In this document: piece by piece, positions 17,215 through 26,557 of the stretch | Numbering within the stretch: the first letter of the stretch is position 1 | Layout: each line of letters begins with the position of its first letter | Source of the DNA: Clostridium cellulovorans 743B | Lineage (GTDB): Bacteria > Bacillota > Clostridia > Clostridiales > Clostridiaceae | Direction: 5' to 3' | NCBI RefSeq assembly: GCF_000145275.1 | Contig: NC_014393.1 | Span: 620,001-684,000 of the forward strand | DNA length: 64,000 nt | Notes under the pieces: generated by a model | Seen by the model: the letters and a program-made list of their open reading frames with translations, nothing else | Told to the model about the DNA's origin: nothing | Databases searched by the model: none | Made by a program: the position numbers and the translations under genes

Positions 17215-18693
17215 ATGAGAAAAAGTGGAGTTTTACTACCAGTTGCCAGTTTACCTTCAAAGTACGGAATAGGTGCATTTTCTAAAAATGCATATAAGTT
17301 TATAGATCAGTTGAAAGCAGCAGGACAAAGCTATTGGCAAATACTGCCTTTAGGGCCTACTGGATATGGGGATTCGCCATATCAATCCTTTTCAACCTTT
17401 GCTGGAAATCCGTATTTTATTGATTTGGAAGAATTAATTGCTGAAGGATATTTAACTGAAGAAGAATGTGAATCTTATGATTTTGGAGATAATGAAAGAT
17501 ATATAGACTACGAAAAAATATACTTATCTAGATTTAAAATTTTAAAAATTGCTTTTGGAAGAAGTAATATAAAAGAAACAGAAGAGTTTCAAAAGTTTAT
17601 TGCAAACAATGCTTATTGGTTAGAAGATTATGCTTTATATATGGCAGTAAAAAACTATTTCGACGGTGTAAGTTGGATTAAGTGGGATGATGATATAAGA
17701 TTAAGAAAAAAGTCTGCACTTGAAAAATATAAAAGCAAGCTTGAAGATGAAATTGCCTTTTATCAATTTCAGCAATTCTTATTTAACAAACAATGGGAAG
17801 CATTGAAAGAATATGCCAATGAAGCTGATATTAAGATTATTGGAGATATTCCCATCTATGTGGCTTTTGATAGTGCAGATAGCTGGGCACATCCAGAGTT
17901 ATTCCAATTTGATGAAAATGGAGAACCAATTGCTGTAGCAGGCTGTCCGCCAGACGGTTTCTCTGCTACAGGGCAATTGTGGGGCAACCCTCTTTATAAT
18001 TGGGACTACCATGAGAAAACTGAATATAAGTGGTGGGTTGAAAGAATAGCTTATTCCTTTAAGTTATATGATGTTGTACGTGTTGATCATTTCAGAGGCT
18101 TTGACGAATACTACTCAATACCTTATGGGTCAGAAACAGCAGAGATTGGAAGTTGGGAAAAAGGTCCTGGCTACGAGATTTTTAAAGAAGTACGGAAGCA
18201 ATTAGGTGAAGTAAATATAATAGCAGAAGATTTAGGCTTTTTAACAGAAAGTGTTTTGAAACTTGTTGAGGAAACCGGTTATCCAGGTATGAAAGTATTA
18301 GAATTTGCTTTTGATTCAAGAGAAGAAAGTGATTATTTACCTCATAATTATGTGAAGAATTGTATTGTTTATACTGGAACACATGATAATGAAACAATTG
18401 TAGGATGGTATAAGAATTTAAATCCAGATGATAAGAAATTAGCTATTGATTATTTGGACATCAAAGATAAGACTGATGAGGATATTCATTGGAAATTTAT
18501 AAAACTGGCACTTTCTAGTGTCGCAAACTTAGCAATTATACCATTACAGGATTATTTAGGATTAGGAAATGAGGCTAGAATTAATACCCCTTCAACAGTG
18601 GGGGGAAATTGGAAATGGCGTTTATTAGAGGATGAAATTACTGAGGAATTAGTAGAGAAAATAAACAAGGTTACAAAGTTATATGGAAGATAA
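17215..18693 (+). CDS. malQ: 4-alpha-glucanotransferase (amylomaltase)
   Basis: This protein of 492 residues belongs to family GH77. It opens with RKSGVLLPVASLPSKYGIG. Active-site text includes GDIPIYVAFDSADSW, VRVDHFRGFDEYY (nucleophile Asp), AEDLGF (acid/base Glu) and TGTHDNET (third Asp). It transfers glucan segments between maltodextrins, feeding chains to phosphorylase. Three in-frame ATGs occur at 17203, 17212 and 17215. GGAGGA lies between the first two, so only the last has proper spacing. It follows the permease by 37 bases and closes the operon. Confidence 0.95.
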   Translation: MRKSGVLLPVASLPSKYGIGAFSKNAYKFIDQLKAAGQSYWQILPLGPTGYGDSPYQSFSTFAGNPYFIDLEELIAEGYLTEEECESYDFGDNERYIDYEKIYLSRFKILKIAFGRSNIKETEEFQKFIANNAYWLEDYALYMAVKNYFDGVSWIKWDDDIRLRKKSALEKYKSKLEDEIAFYQFQQFLFNKQWEALKEYANEADIKIIGDIPIYVAFDSADSWAHPELFQFDENGEPIAVAGCPPDGFSATGQLWGNPLYNWDYHEKTEYKWWVERIAYSFKLYDVVRVDHFRGFDEYYSIPYGSETAEIGSWEKGPGYEIFKEVRKQLGEVNIIAEDLGFLTESVLKLVEETGYPGMKVLEFAFDSREESDYLPHNYVKNCIVYTGTHDNETIVGWYKNLNPDDKKLAIDYLDIKDKTDEDIHWKFIKLALSSVANLAIIPLQDYLGLGNEARINTPSTVGGNWKWRLLEDEITEELVEKINKVTKLYGR

Positions 18694-18700
18694 ATATATG

Positions 18701-18731
18701 AAATTCCCTATGTTTATGGGGAATTTCATAT
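18701..18731 (+). terminator. Probable terminator after malQ
   Basis: AAATTCCC / GGGAATTT form a stem with a 9-base loop directly after the stop. The T-rich tail is weak. Confidence 0.55.
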
Positions 18732-18952
18732 TTAATACAATAATGAGGAGAATCTAGTGGAAAGTTAGTTTACAGATGTCTTATAGGTATATTATGGGCC
18801 CATAATATTTATTGTTTTTAAATGATAAAGCCTATATAATTATATTAAACATGGATAGGTTTTAATATATTCAAAGGTATATAATTCATTAAATTTATTC
18901 TCAAGTGCTGTAGTGGATTATATTTATTACAAAATGGAAAAGGTGAATGGTT

Positions 18953-19984
18953 ATGGAATCAATTACAATAAAAGATATTGCTAAGATATGTGGTGTAGGT
19001 GTAAGCACTGTATCAAGAGCAATAAATAATCATCCTGACATTAATAAAGAAACTAAAGCGATGATTATGGACGTTATAAAGCAACATAATTATATTCCTA
19101 ATAATAGTGCACGTAATTTGAAAAGATTAGATTCTAATGCCATAGCAGTATTGATTAAAGGTATCAGCAATCCATTTTTTAGTAATATGATTAAAATCTT
19201 TGAAAGAGAAATAAAAGAAAAGAAATATTCTTTTATCCTTCAACATGTAGATGATAAAGAAGATGAAATAGACGTGGCTATTGAGCTTATAAAAGAAAAG
19301 AAATTAAAAGGAATAGTATTTCTAGGTGGACATTTTTCACATCCTATTGAAAAACTTGAGCAACTGAAAGTCCCTTTTGTATTAAGTACTATTGGTACTA
19401 CGCAAAAGTTAGATAAAACGATCTGTTCTTCTGTTTCTGTAGATGACTTTGAGGAAAGTTACAAGATGGTTAACTACTTATGTAGTTTGGGGCATACTAA
19501 AATTGCAACTATTACAGCACCTATGGATGATGAGAGTATAGGTAATTTAAGATATAACGGATACATAAGTGCTCTAAAAAATAACGGTATTGAAATTCAA
19601 GAAAATCTGATAAGGATTATGAAAGCCGAGCTTTATAGTTACTCTATGGAGAATGGGTATGCTGTTACTAAAGAACTTTTAGAATCAGGTGAAGATTTTA
19701 CAGCAATTTATGCAATAAGTGATAGTATTGCTATTGGTGCATGTAAAGCCATTTTTGATTCGGGAAAAAGGGTTCCAGAGGATTATTCAGTGGTAGGTTT
19801 TGACGGATTAGATATAGCGCATTACTACAATCCATCAATCACTACTATAAGGCAGCCTGTTGAAGAAATGGCAGAGGCCACTATAAAAATTCTATTTGAT
19901 GTAATACGTAAGAAAAAGTCAGCACAACACAGGACTTTCCAAGGTGAGTTAGTAATTGGTAATTCAGTTAAGTCCTTAAAATAA
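18953..19984 (+). CDS. LacI-family transcriptional regulator
   Basis: This protein of 343 residues has an N-terminal LacI helix-turn-helix (TIKDIAKICGVGVSTVSRAI) and a hinge helix NNSARNLKR near residue 55. A periplasmic-binding-like effector domain follows, ending with the typical PSITTIRQPVEEM. The ATG at 18953 is chosen over 18947 because AAGGTGA touches the latter. It lies between malQ and glycogen phosphorylase, so control of maltodextrin or glycogen use is likely. The hinge and HTH are intact, which suggests a functional DNA-binding repressor. Confidence 0.92.
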   Translation: MESITIKDIAKICGVGVSTVSRAINNHPDINKETKAMIMDVIKQHNYIPNNSARNLKRLDSNAIAVLIKGISNPFFSNMIKIFEREIKEKKYSFILQHVDDKEDEIDVAIELIKEKKLKGIVFLGGHFSHPIEKLEQLKVPFVLSTIGTTQKLDKTICSSVSVDDFEESYKMVNYLCSLGHTKIATITAPMDDESIGNLRYNGYISALKNNGIEIQENLIRIMKAELYSYSMENGYAVTKELLESGEDFTAIYAISDSIAIGACKAIFDSGKRVPEDYSVVGFDGLDIAHYYNPSITTIRQPVEEMAEATIKILFDVIRKKKSAQHRTFQGELVIGNSVKSLK

Positions 19985-19989
19985 ATTTA

Positions 19990-20031
19990 TACAGGGTAAG
20001 TTATAGTTAGTTAACTTATCCTGTATTTTTG
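19990..20031 (+). terminator. Terminator between convergent LacI genes
   Basis: TACAGGGTAAGTTA / TAACTTATCCTGTA pair over 14 bp with one wobble, and TTTTT follows. Confidence 0.85.
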
Positions 20032-20163
20032 ATGTTTTAAGAAGTTAGTATAAAATATTCAGAGCTTCTTAGCTATATACAAGAACATTAATGTATAACT
20101 TCCAATAAGGTTTGTAAATTAAATTCATATAGTTTTGATAAATGAAATATAAGCTTTCAAATC

Positions 20164-21159
20164 TTAAATTTTACATTTATCAGTAGAGTCTCTTTTAATA
20201 AATTTAGGGCGAAGTTCAATACGACTAATGGACACATTATGCATTAAGTCATCCAACAAAGTTAATGCACTTTTCCCAAGGGAAATACGATCTTGTCTTA
20301 TTGTTGTGAGAGGTGGATTGAGGTATTGAGCGATTGGCATATCATCGTAACCTGTAACACTAATATCTTCAGGTATCTTTAACCCCATTGAATGAAGTTC
20401 TCGTATAACGCCAGATGCAATAAAATCACTAGCACATACAATAGCTGTAGCACCATTTTTTACAAATCCAGGCACATAATCTTTAGCGCAATCAGTGATA
20501 TAGTGTCCAAAAGCAATTAAAGCATCATTTACAGGTAGATTATTTTCGTTCATAGATTGGATAAAGGCCTCAAGGCGTTTCTGTGTAATCATAGAGTTTT
20601 TTGTACCATTTAAAAATGCTATGTTTTTATGGCCTAGCTCTTTTAAGTAATTAATTAAATCTTTAATCCCCTCATAATTATCAGTTCCAACATATCCTAC
20701 ATAGTTATTACCACTTATATAATTATCCAATAAGACTGTTGGTACCTTCGTAGTATCTAGCTGCTGAACATAATCATCGTGAAGTTCAAAACCTAACAAA
20801 AAGGCTCCGCTATATCCATTTTTCAACATATATGTATCGTACTTGGTTTGAGTTTGTTTTCTTAAATCCATAGGGACAATAGTTACATTATATCCTTTTC
20901 TAAGAGCAGCCTGCTCGAAACCAGAGATGATTTCATAACCAAATTGATCTATATTTTCATAATTCATATTTTCAAGCATAATACAAATTTTCGGATTTAT
21001 TTCGTTTTGCATATTTTTAGGCTTGTACCCTAGTTCTACTGCTGCGTCCAAAACTGCTTGACGCATAGCTTCACTTATATCACTTGCACCGTTTAAACCT
21101 TTAGAAACAGTACCAGGTGATATACCAAGTTTTTTTGCGATATCTCTTATAGTTGCCAT
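20164..21159 (-). CDS. LacI-family transcriptional regulator, divergent to glycogen phosphorylase
   Basis: This 331-residue protein has the LacI-type HTH TIRDIAKKLGISPGTVSKGL and an effector domain ending NPPLTTIRQDRISLG. GGAGGAA lies six bases before the ATG. It is transcribed away from the glycogen phosphorylase gene, and the 159-base space between them holds a strong promoter and TCGA-centred operators. It is therefore the best candidate for the local repressor of phosphorylase and possibly of the transport operon. It differs clearly in sequence from the other LacI protein of the locus, so the two probably answer different sugars. Confidence 0.92.
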   Translation of the reverse strand: MATIRDIAKKLGISPGTVSKGLNGASDISEAMRQAVLDAAVELGYKPKNMQNEINPKICIMLENMNYENIDQFGYEIISGFEQAALRKGYNVTIVPMDLRKQTQTKYDTYMLKNGYSGAFLLGFELHDDYVQQLDTTKVPTVLLDNYISGNNYVGYVGTDNYEGIKDLINYLKELGHKNIAFLNGTKNSMITQKRLEAFIQSMNENNLPVNDALIAFGHYITDCAKDYVPGFVKNGATAIVCASDFIASGVIRELHSMGLKIPEDISVTGYDDMPIAQYLNPPLTTIRQDRISLGKSALTLLDDLMHNVSISRIELRPKFIKRDSTDKCKI

Positions 21160-21221
21160 CTATGTTCCTCCATAATCAAGCTAAACTAATTTATATTTAA
21201 TAAACACTTAACGTTTTCATA

Positions 21222-21250
21222 TTGACAATATAACACATAGATGATAAAAT
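21222..21250 (+). promoter_or_regulatory. Promoter of glycogen phosphorylase
   Basis: TTGACA (21222-21227) and TAAAAT (21245-21250) have 17-base spacing and sit close to the SigA consensus. Confidence 0.8.
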
Positions 21251-21261
21251 TACAACATAAG

Positions 21262-21279
21262 TTTCGAAAAGTTTCGAAA
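21262..21279 (+). promoter_or_regulatory. Tandem TTTCGAAA operators
   Basis: Two copies of the palindrome TTTCGAAA lie exactly ten bases apart, within the repeated decamer GTTTCGAAAA, and begin 11 bases after the -10 box. One-turn spacing puts both on the same DNA face. A CG-centred palindrome over the start of transcription fits LacI-type repression. Confidence 0.6.
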
Positions 21280-21318
21280 AAATTTAGATGATGCATTTAT
21301 GCATTAGGAGGTAAAATA

Positions 21319-23580
21319 ATGTTAGAAAAAGATTTGCAAAGTATTGTAGATAGAAAATTTCGAAAAACAGTTGAAGTATGCAGCAATGAAGAAATTTATT
21401 TAGCATTATTAGAATTGACAAAAGAAAGAATTAAAGCAACAGGAAACAATGAAGGTAAGAAAAAATTATATTATATTTCAGCTGAGTTTTTAATTGGAAA
21501 GCTTTTATCAAATAATCTAATCAATTTAGGAATATATGATGAAGTTCAGATGATACTTGAAAAGAATCATAAAAGCTTAAGTGAAATTGAAGATGTTGAA
21601 TTAGAACCATCTTTAGGTAATGGTGGTCTTGGAAGATTAGCAGCTTGCTTTCTAGATTCTATTGCAACCCTAGGACTTAATGGAGATGGGGTAGGACTAA
21701 ATTACCACTATGGTTTATTTAAGCAAATATTCGAAAGTAACACACAAGTAGAAACAAAGAATCCTTGGATTACTAAAGAAGGTTGGTTAGAAAAATCTGA
21801 TATAAGCTTTGAAGTGCCTTTTAAAGACTTTACTTTGAAATCTGTTTTATATGATATAGATGTAACAGGTTACGAAAGTAATTCAAATAAATTAAGACTT
21901 TTTGATATTGATACTCTTGATGAAACTATGGTAAAAGACGGAATAACCTTTGATAAAGAGGATGTTATTCATAATCTAACATTATTTTTATATCCTGATG
22001 ATAGTGATAAGGCAGGACATCTTCTTAGAATATACCAACAGTACTTTATGGTGAGTAATGCTGCTCAACTTATTATTAAAGAAACTTTAGAAAAGGGTCA
22101 TGATTTACGCAAGTTATATGAATATGTAGTAGTTCAAATTAATGATACCCATCCTACTATGGTAATCCCAGAACTAATACGTTTGCTATTAGCTCAAGGT
22201 ATTGCCATGGATGAAGCAATAGAAATTGTAACGAAAACTTGTGCATATACAAATCATACAATACTTGCAGAGGCTTTAGAAAAATGGCCTATGGAGTATT
22301 TAGAAAAAGTTGTTCCTCAGTTATTGCCAATTATAATTGAACTAGATAAAAGAGTTAGAGATAAATACGACAATGAAAAGGTTTATATAATAGATAAAGA
22401 TCAGCGTGTTCATATGGCACATATAGACATTCATTATGGATTCAGTGTTAATGGGGTAGCAGCTTTGCATACAGATATCCTAAAAAACACTGAGATAAAA
22501 CATTTCTATGAGATATACCCTGAGAAGTTCAATAACAAAACTAATGGTATAACTTTTAGAAGATGGCTTATCCATTGTAACCCTTTATTGTCAAGGTTTG
22601 TTACAGAACTTATCGATGAGGATTACAAGAGAGATGCAAATAAGCTAGAGGATTTATTCAAATATATTGATGATGATATAGTACTTCAAAGGCTTCTAGA
22701 AATAAAGCATAAAAATAAAGTTACATTGAAGAATTATTTAAAAGAAACTCAAAATGTAGATATAGATGAGAATTCAATTTTTGATATTCAGGTAAAAAGA
22801 CTTCATGAATATAAGAGACAACAAATGAATGCTCTTTATGTTATTCATAAATACTTAGATATTAAAAAAGGCAATATTCCAACAACTCCGATAACTATGA
22901 TTTTTGGGGCAAAAGCAGCACCAGCATATATCATCGCTAAAGATATAATTCATTTAATTTTATGTCTACAAGAACTTATAAATAATGATCCAGAAGTTAG
23001 CCCTTATTTAAAAATTGTCATGGTAGAGAACTACAATGTTACAAAGGCTTCAAAGTTAGTTCCAGCTTGTGATGTTTCAGAACAAATATCTCTAGCATCA
23101 AAAGAAGCTAGTGGTACTGGAAATATGAAATTTATGCTTAATGGAGCTGTTACTCTTGGAACCATGGATGGAGCAAATGTTGAAATTCATGATCTTGTAG
23201 GCAAAGATAATATATATATCTTTGGTAAGTCCAGTGAAGTGGTTACAAAACTTTATGAAGATAAGGGTTATAGGCCAACTGATTATTATGAGAAAGATGA
23301 AAAAATCGAAGAATTAGTTGATTTTATTATAAATAAAAAAATGATTAAGATTGGCGACCCTGTGAAACTAGCAAGACTTTATAAGGAATTAATATCAAAG
23401 GATTGGTTTATGACTTTACTTGATATTAAAGAATATATTGAGACTAAGGATGATATGTTCAAAGATTATGAAGATAGAAAAGCTTGGAGTCAAAAGATGT
23501 TAACTAATATTAGTAAAGCTGGTTTTTTCTCGTCAGATAGGACAATAAAACAGTATAACGAAGATATTTGGAAGCTATAG
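21319..23580 (+). CDS. glgP: Glycogen/maltodextrin phosphorylase
   Basis: This protein of 753 residues is family GT35. The N-terminal catalytic signature SLGNGGLGRLAACFLDS and the pyridoxal-phosphate region EASGTGNMKFMLNGAVTLGTMDGANVE-like segment (Lys near residue 603) are intact. It releases glucose 1-phosphate from alpha-glucans and pairs metabolically with MalQ. The protein is slightly shorter than the 800-residue E. coli enzymes, as is normal for this clostridial type. AGGAGG lies before the ATG. Expression appears to be under LacI-type repression from the divergent regulator. Confidence 0.95.
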   Translation: MLEKDLQSIVDRKFRKTVEVCSNEEIYLALLELTKERIKATGNNEGKKKLYYISAEFLIGKLLSNNLINLGIYDEVQMILEKNHKSLSEIEDVELEPSLGNGGLGRLAACFLDSIATLGLNGDGVGLNYHYGLFKQIFESNTQVETKNPWITKEGWLEKSDISFEVPFKDFTLKSVLYDIDVTGYESNSNKLRLFDIDTLDETMVKDGITFDKEDVIHNLTLFLYPDDSDKAGHLLRIYQQYFMVSNAAQLIIKETLEKGHDLRKLYEYVVVQINDTHPTMVIPELIRLLLAQGIAMDEAIEIVTKTCAYTNHTILAEALEKWPMEYLEKVVPQLLPIIIELDKRVRDKYDNEKVYIIDKDQRVHMAHIDIHYGFSVNGVAALHTDILKNTEIKHFYEIYPEKFNNKTNGITFRRWLIHCNPLLSRFVTELIDEDYKRDANKLEDLFKYIDDDIVLQRLLEIKHKNKVTLKNYLKETQNVDIDENSIFDIQVKRLHEYKRQQMNALYVIHKYLDIKKGNIPTTPITMIFGAKAAPAYIIAKDIIHLILCLQELINNDPEVSPYLKIVMVENYNVTKASKLVPACDVSEQISLASKEASGTGNMKFMLNGAVTLGTMDGANVEIHDLVGKDNIYIFGKSSEVVTKLYEDKGYRPTDYYEKDEKIEELVDFIINKKMIKIGDPVKLARLYKELISKDWFMTLLDIKEYIETKDDMFKDYEDRKAWSQKMLTNISKAGFFSSDRTIKQYNEDIWKL

Positions 23581-23584
23581 AATT

Positions 23585-23625
23585 AAAGGCAGCAGTATTT
23601 ATATAGATACTGTTGCTTTTTCATT
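23585..23625 (+). terminator. Terminator after glycogen phosphorylase
   Basis: AAAGGCAGCAGTAT pairs with ATACTGTTGCTTT across an 8-base loop, with T-rich sequence after. Confidence 0.75.
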
Positions 23626-23777
23626 TATAAGTATATAAAAAATGTAATAAAAGCTGATATAATCAAATAGATAGAAGAAAATCAAAACTCTGAGGAATTT
23701 CAATGCGAAATTTTTGCTAATGTTAGCTATAAAAAGAATTTATCATTAGAGAAATACATATTATGGAGGGTTTTTAA

Positions 23778-24692
23778 ATGTTTAAAAAACATGTGAGCAC
23801 TATAGTTGTTGCTGTTTTATTTATCTTATTAATAGGCTACCCAAAAAGCGTAATGGCAATAGATAGGGCGAATCCTATATTTACAAATGAAGAATTATTC
23901 AATATTAAAGCTTCAGATACTAAATGGATCGAGGATGAAAAGATATATTCTGACCCAGGACAGTGGGAACTGATGGAGGAGTATCGACCTAATACATCTT
24001 ATATTATAAAATCTAGCATAGAACGATATGGTGGTATTGAATATGATGATATTGAAACTGTAGAAACGACTGTTATCAGTGGTAGTGCTGTAGAGTTATT
24101 TTACAAAGAATCATGTCCAACCTTAGAGAAAGTTAAACAAACCATGTATGATAATTATTTCAGTGAGTATATTGGAGAACCGATTACGGTGACAGATTGC
24201 TCTGATAAAGGTTATTCTCAGTTATATTATAGTAAAGGTAAGAGTAATCAGAGTGGATATTTTGATAGCACTCAGGTTTTTTATGGAAAAGCAAAAGGAT
24301 ACTTTATAGCTGTCACTTATACTGCTAGTATGGAGAAAAGTGATTCAGTATCTGAGGAGTGGTTTACTAAGATGTTTTATAGTTGGCTTGATAAGATACC
24401 TTCGCAAGAACCACCAGGTTTATCTGCTATTCGTAATTTATCATATTTTAAGGTTAAAGTTATAATTGCAGTATCATTAATAGCTATAGGTGGAGTAGCA
24501 GTAGGAATAATTTTAATTACTCAAAAATCAAAGAAAAGAAAAAATAAAGTTAATGATTCTGTTCCACAAGTAACAAAATTGACAGATGGTTTACAAGGAA
24601 TAGATAATCAAGTTAAATTCTGCACTAGTTGTGGGTATAAGACTGAATCTGATAGTAAGTTTTGTAGTAAATGTGGAAAACAGCTTGACTAA
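23778..24692 (+). CDS. Membrane-anchored protein with C-terminal zinc ribbon
   Basis: This protein has 304 residues. An N-terminal hydrophobic signal (STIVVAVLFILLIGYPKSVMA) precedes an extracellular domain of about 190 residues that I do not recognise. A transmembrane helix follows near 230-250 (VKVIIAVSLIAIGGVAVGII), then a basic stretch. The tail carries a zinc ribbon with four cysteines in CTSCGYKTESDSKFCSKCG, on the cytoplasmic side. The outside domain contains RPNTSYIIKSSIERYGG and QVFYGKAKGYFIAVTY segments. GGAGGG precedes the ATG. The gene stands alone and its function is unknown. Confidence 0.75.
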   Translation: MFKKHVSTIVVAVLFILLIGYPKSVMAIDRANPIFTNEELFNIKASDTKWIEDEKIYSDPGQWELMEEYRPNTSYIIKSSIERYGGIEYDDIETVETTVISGSAVELFYKESCPTLEKVKQTMYDNYFSEYIGEPITVTDCSDKGYSQLYYSKGKSNQSGYFDSTQVFYGKAKGYFIAVTYTASMEKSDSVSEEWFTKMFYSWLDKIPSQEPPGLSAIRNLSYFKVKVIIAVSLIAIGGVAVGIILITQKSKKRKNKVNDSVPQVTKLTDGLQGIDNQVKFCTSCGYKTESDSKFCSKCGKQLD

Positions 24693-25220
24693 TATTAAAT
24701 TTCTGTATTGCGATTTTCCAAGATGTATTGCAAAAAAGGCTACCTATGATGTTTATATGTGCTAATAGGGAATGCTGTATAAGAATAGTGGGAGGAAAAG
24801 TTGTATTTACTAGAAAGGTTGAAATAAGTAGTTACAATGACTTATGGTTACTTTTTATACTTTTAAAAGTTTAATAAAATGATCAAATCATATAGATAGT
24901 CAGGGAAATAGATAACGTTTAAAAATACATTGTTACAAGTTAGTTAAAGCACCTAAAAATAACAGGTGCTTTTTTTATATTCATTTTTACAAAATTAGGA
25001 GATAAAAGTAACAATAATATTAAGACTAAGAGATCCTAAAAATAATCCTGAAATAATTTATGATGGAGTACTTAGCATTTAATTTTCAGCAGAACTACAA
25101 GCGGTAAAATACTAAATAGGATAAATGAATTCACAAAAATGTATATGGTACATATCATGGGATTAAGATGAGTATCATATTAATCATATAAAAAAAGTAG
25201 AATTAAATTCTCTGTTTTTC
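24693..25220. other. Long intergenic stretch with a stray terminator
   Basis: No intact gene is seen. Around 25010-25075 a short frame reads ILRLRDPKNNPEIIYDGVL and may be a worn gene remnant, but I cannot name it. A clear terminator at 24946 lies over 250 bases from any gene, so a small RNA or lost gene may precede it. Confidence 0.4.
24946..24977 (+). terminator. Isolated rho-independent terminator
   Basis: AAAGCACCT / AGGTGCTTT with a 9-base loop is followed by TTTTT. The nearest upstream stop codon is at 24692. Confidence 0.75.
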
Positions 25221-25249
25221 TTGACATCAGCATACAATCCTAGTAATAT
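25221..25249 (+). promoter_or_regulatory. Promoter of the sulfate assimilation operon
   Basis: TTGACA (25221-25226) and TAATAT (25244-25249) with 17-base spacing form a strong SigA-type promoter about 235 bases before the first gene. Confidence 0.75.
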
Positions 25250-25333
25250 ATATAACAAGATTACATATTAAACTACTAGGAATAGTACGAGAAAACTATA
25301 TACATATAATGAAATTAATGTATTATATGTATA
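25239..25333 (+). promoter_or_regulatory. Dyads in the sulfate operon promoter and leader
   Basis: CCTAGTA (25239-25245) and TACTAGG (25274-25280) flank the -10 and start region. TATACATATAAT (25299-25310) and ATTATATGTATA (25322-25333) form a perfect 12-bp hairpin in the leader. The first may be an operator for a sulfur regulator such as a CymR-like Rrf2 protein; the second may fold in RNA. No T-box or SAM riboswitch core was seen. Confidence 0.4.
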
Positions 25334-25486
25334 TTAAATCTACGAGTATTTTAAAATAGATAAGTTGAATGGTTATTGAAATTTAGCAGCAAAGAAGAAA
25401 ACGTGATTAAACTTATTAAAAGTAAGACATTACAGTTAATTGGCTCAATTATGTTAAAGAGAAATATTATATGTGGAGGAGATTAT

Positions 25487-26530
25487 ATGAGGAAAAACAG
25501 ATTTTTAAGTATAGCATTATCGGCAATATTATTAGGAGCTATATTAACTGGATGCGGTTCATCATCTTCAGGTAGTGATAAACAGAATAGTTCTTCTGGA
25601 GTTGAATTATTGAATGTTTCATACGATCCTACTAGAGAATTTTATACAGAATATAATAGGGCTTTTATAAAGTACTGGGGGGAGAAAACTGGACAAGATA
25701 TTACGATAAACCAATCGCATGGTGGTTCTGGAAAGCAAGGTCGTTCTGTAATTGAAGGATTAGAAGGTGATGTAGTTACCTTAGCACTAGCCTATGATAT
25801 AGATGAAATTAGCAATGCAGGGCTTATTAACAAGGATTGGCAAGGGGAATTTCAAAATAATAGCACTCCATATACATCTACAATAGTTTTTCTAGTGAGA
25901 AAGGGAAATCCTAAGGGTATTAAAGACTGGGATGATTTGGTTAAAGAAGGGGTTTCCGTTATAACACCAAATCCTAAAACTTCTGGTGGAGCTAGATGGA
26001 ACTACTTAGCAGCTTGGGCATATGCACTAAATAAGAACAACGGAAGTGAAGATGACGCTAAAAGTTTTGTAGGAGATCTTTATAAAAACGTTGAAGTGCT
26101 GGATTCAGGTGCTAGAGGGGCAACAACAACTTTTGTTGAAAGAGGTATTGGTGATGTATTAATAGCTTGGGAAAATGAGGCTTATCTTTCTCTGAATGAA
26201 TTAGGAAGTGATAAGTTTGAAATAGTTGTTCCATCTATCAGCATTTTAGCAGAGCCACCAGTTGCCATAGTTGATGAAGTTGCAGAGAAAAAAGGAACAA
26301 CGGAAGTAGCTAAAGCATACTTAGAGTACTTATATAGTGATGAAGGACAAGAAATAATAGCTAAAAATTATTATCGTCCTAGAAATTCCAAAATAGCAGA
26401 AAAATATAAGAATACTTTTAAAGACGTTAAGTTATTTACTGTAGATGATACTTTTGGTGGTTGGACAAAGGCTCAAGCTACACACTTTGCAGATGGTGGG
26501 GTATTTGATGAAATATATTCCCCTAAATAA
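25487..26530 (+). CDS. sbp: Sulfate/thiosulfate-binding lipoprotein
   Basis: This protein of 347 residues has a lipoprotein signal (GAILTGCGSS, Cys near residue 23) and the sulfate-binding family signature. LLNVSYDPTREFY opens the mature part, followed by INQSHGGSGKQGRSVIEGL, ITPNPKTSGGARWNYLAAW and NYYRPRN near the end. It captures sulfate outside the cell for the CysTWA transporter encoded next. An in-frame start at 25376 was rejected because GGAGGAG lies just before the ATG at 25487 and that start gives a proper signal peptide. It is the first gene of an eight-gene operon. Confidence 0.94.
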   Translation: MRKNRFLSIALSAILLGAILTGCGSSSSGSDKQNSSSGVELLNVSYDPTREFYTEYNRAFIKYWGEKTGQDITINQSHGGSGKQGRSVIEGLEGDVVTLALAYDIDEISNAGLINKDWQGEFQNNSTPYTSTIVFLVRKGNPKGIKDWDDLVKEGVSVITPNPKTSGGARWNYLAAWAYALNKNNGSEDDAKSFVGDLYKNVEVLDSGARGATTTFVERGIGDVLIAWENEAYLSLNELGSDKFEIVVPSISILAEPPVAIVDEVAEKKGTTEVAKAYLEYLYSDEGQEIIAKNYYRPRNSKIAEKYKNTFKDVKLFTVDDTFGGWTKAQATHFADGGVFDEIYSPK

Positions 26531-26557
26531 AAAGTAGTATAAAGGATGGGTCATTAG

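Noticed and set aside
25250..25486. T-box or SAM riboswitch in the sulfate operon leader
   Set aside because: No T-box GGTGG-type core or SAM-I core could be found.
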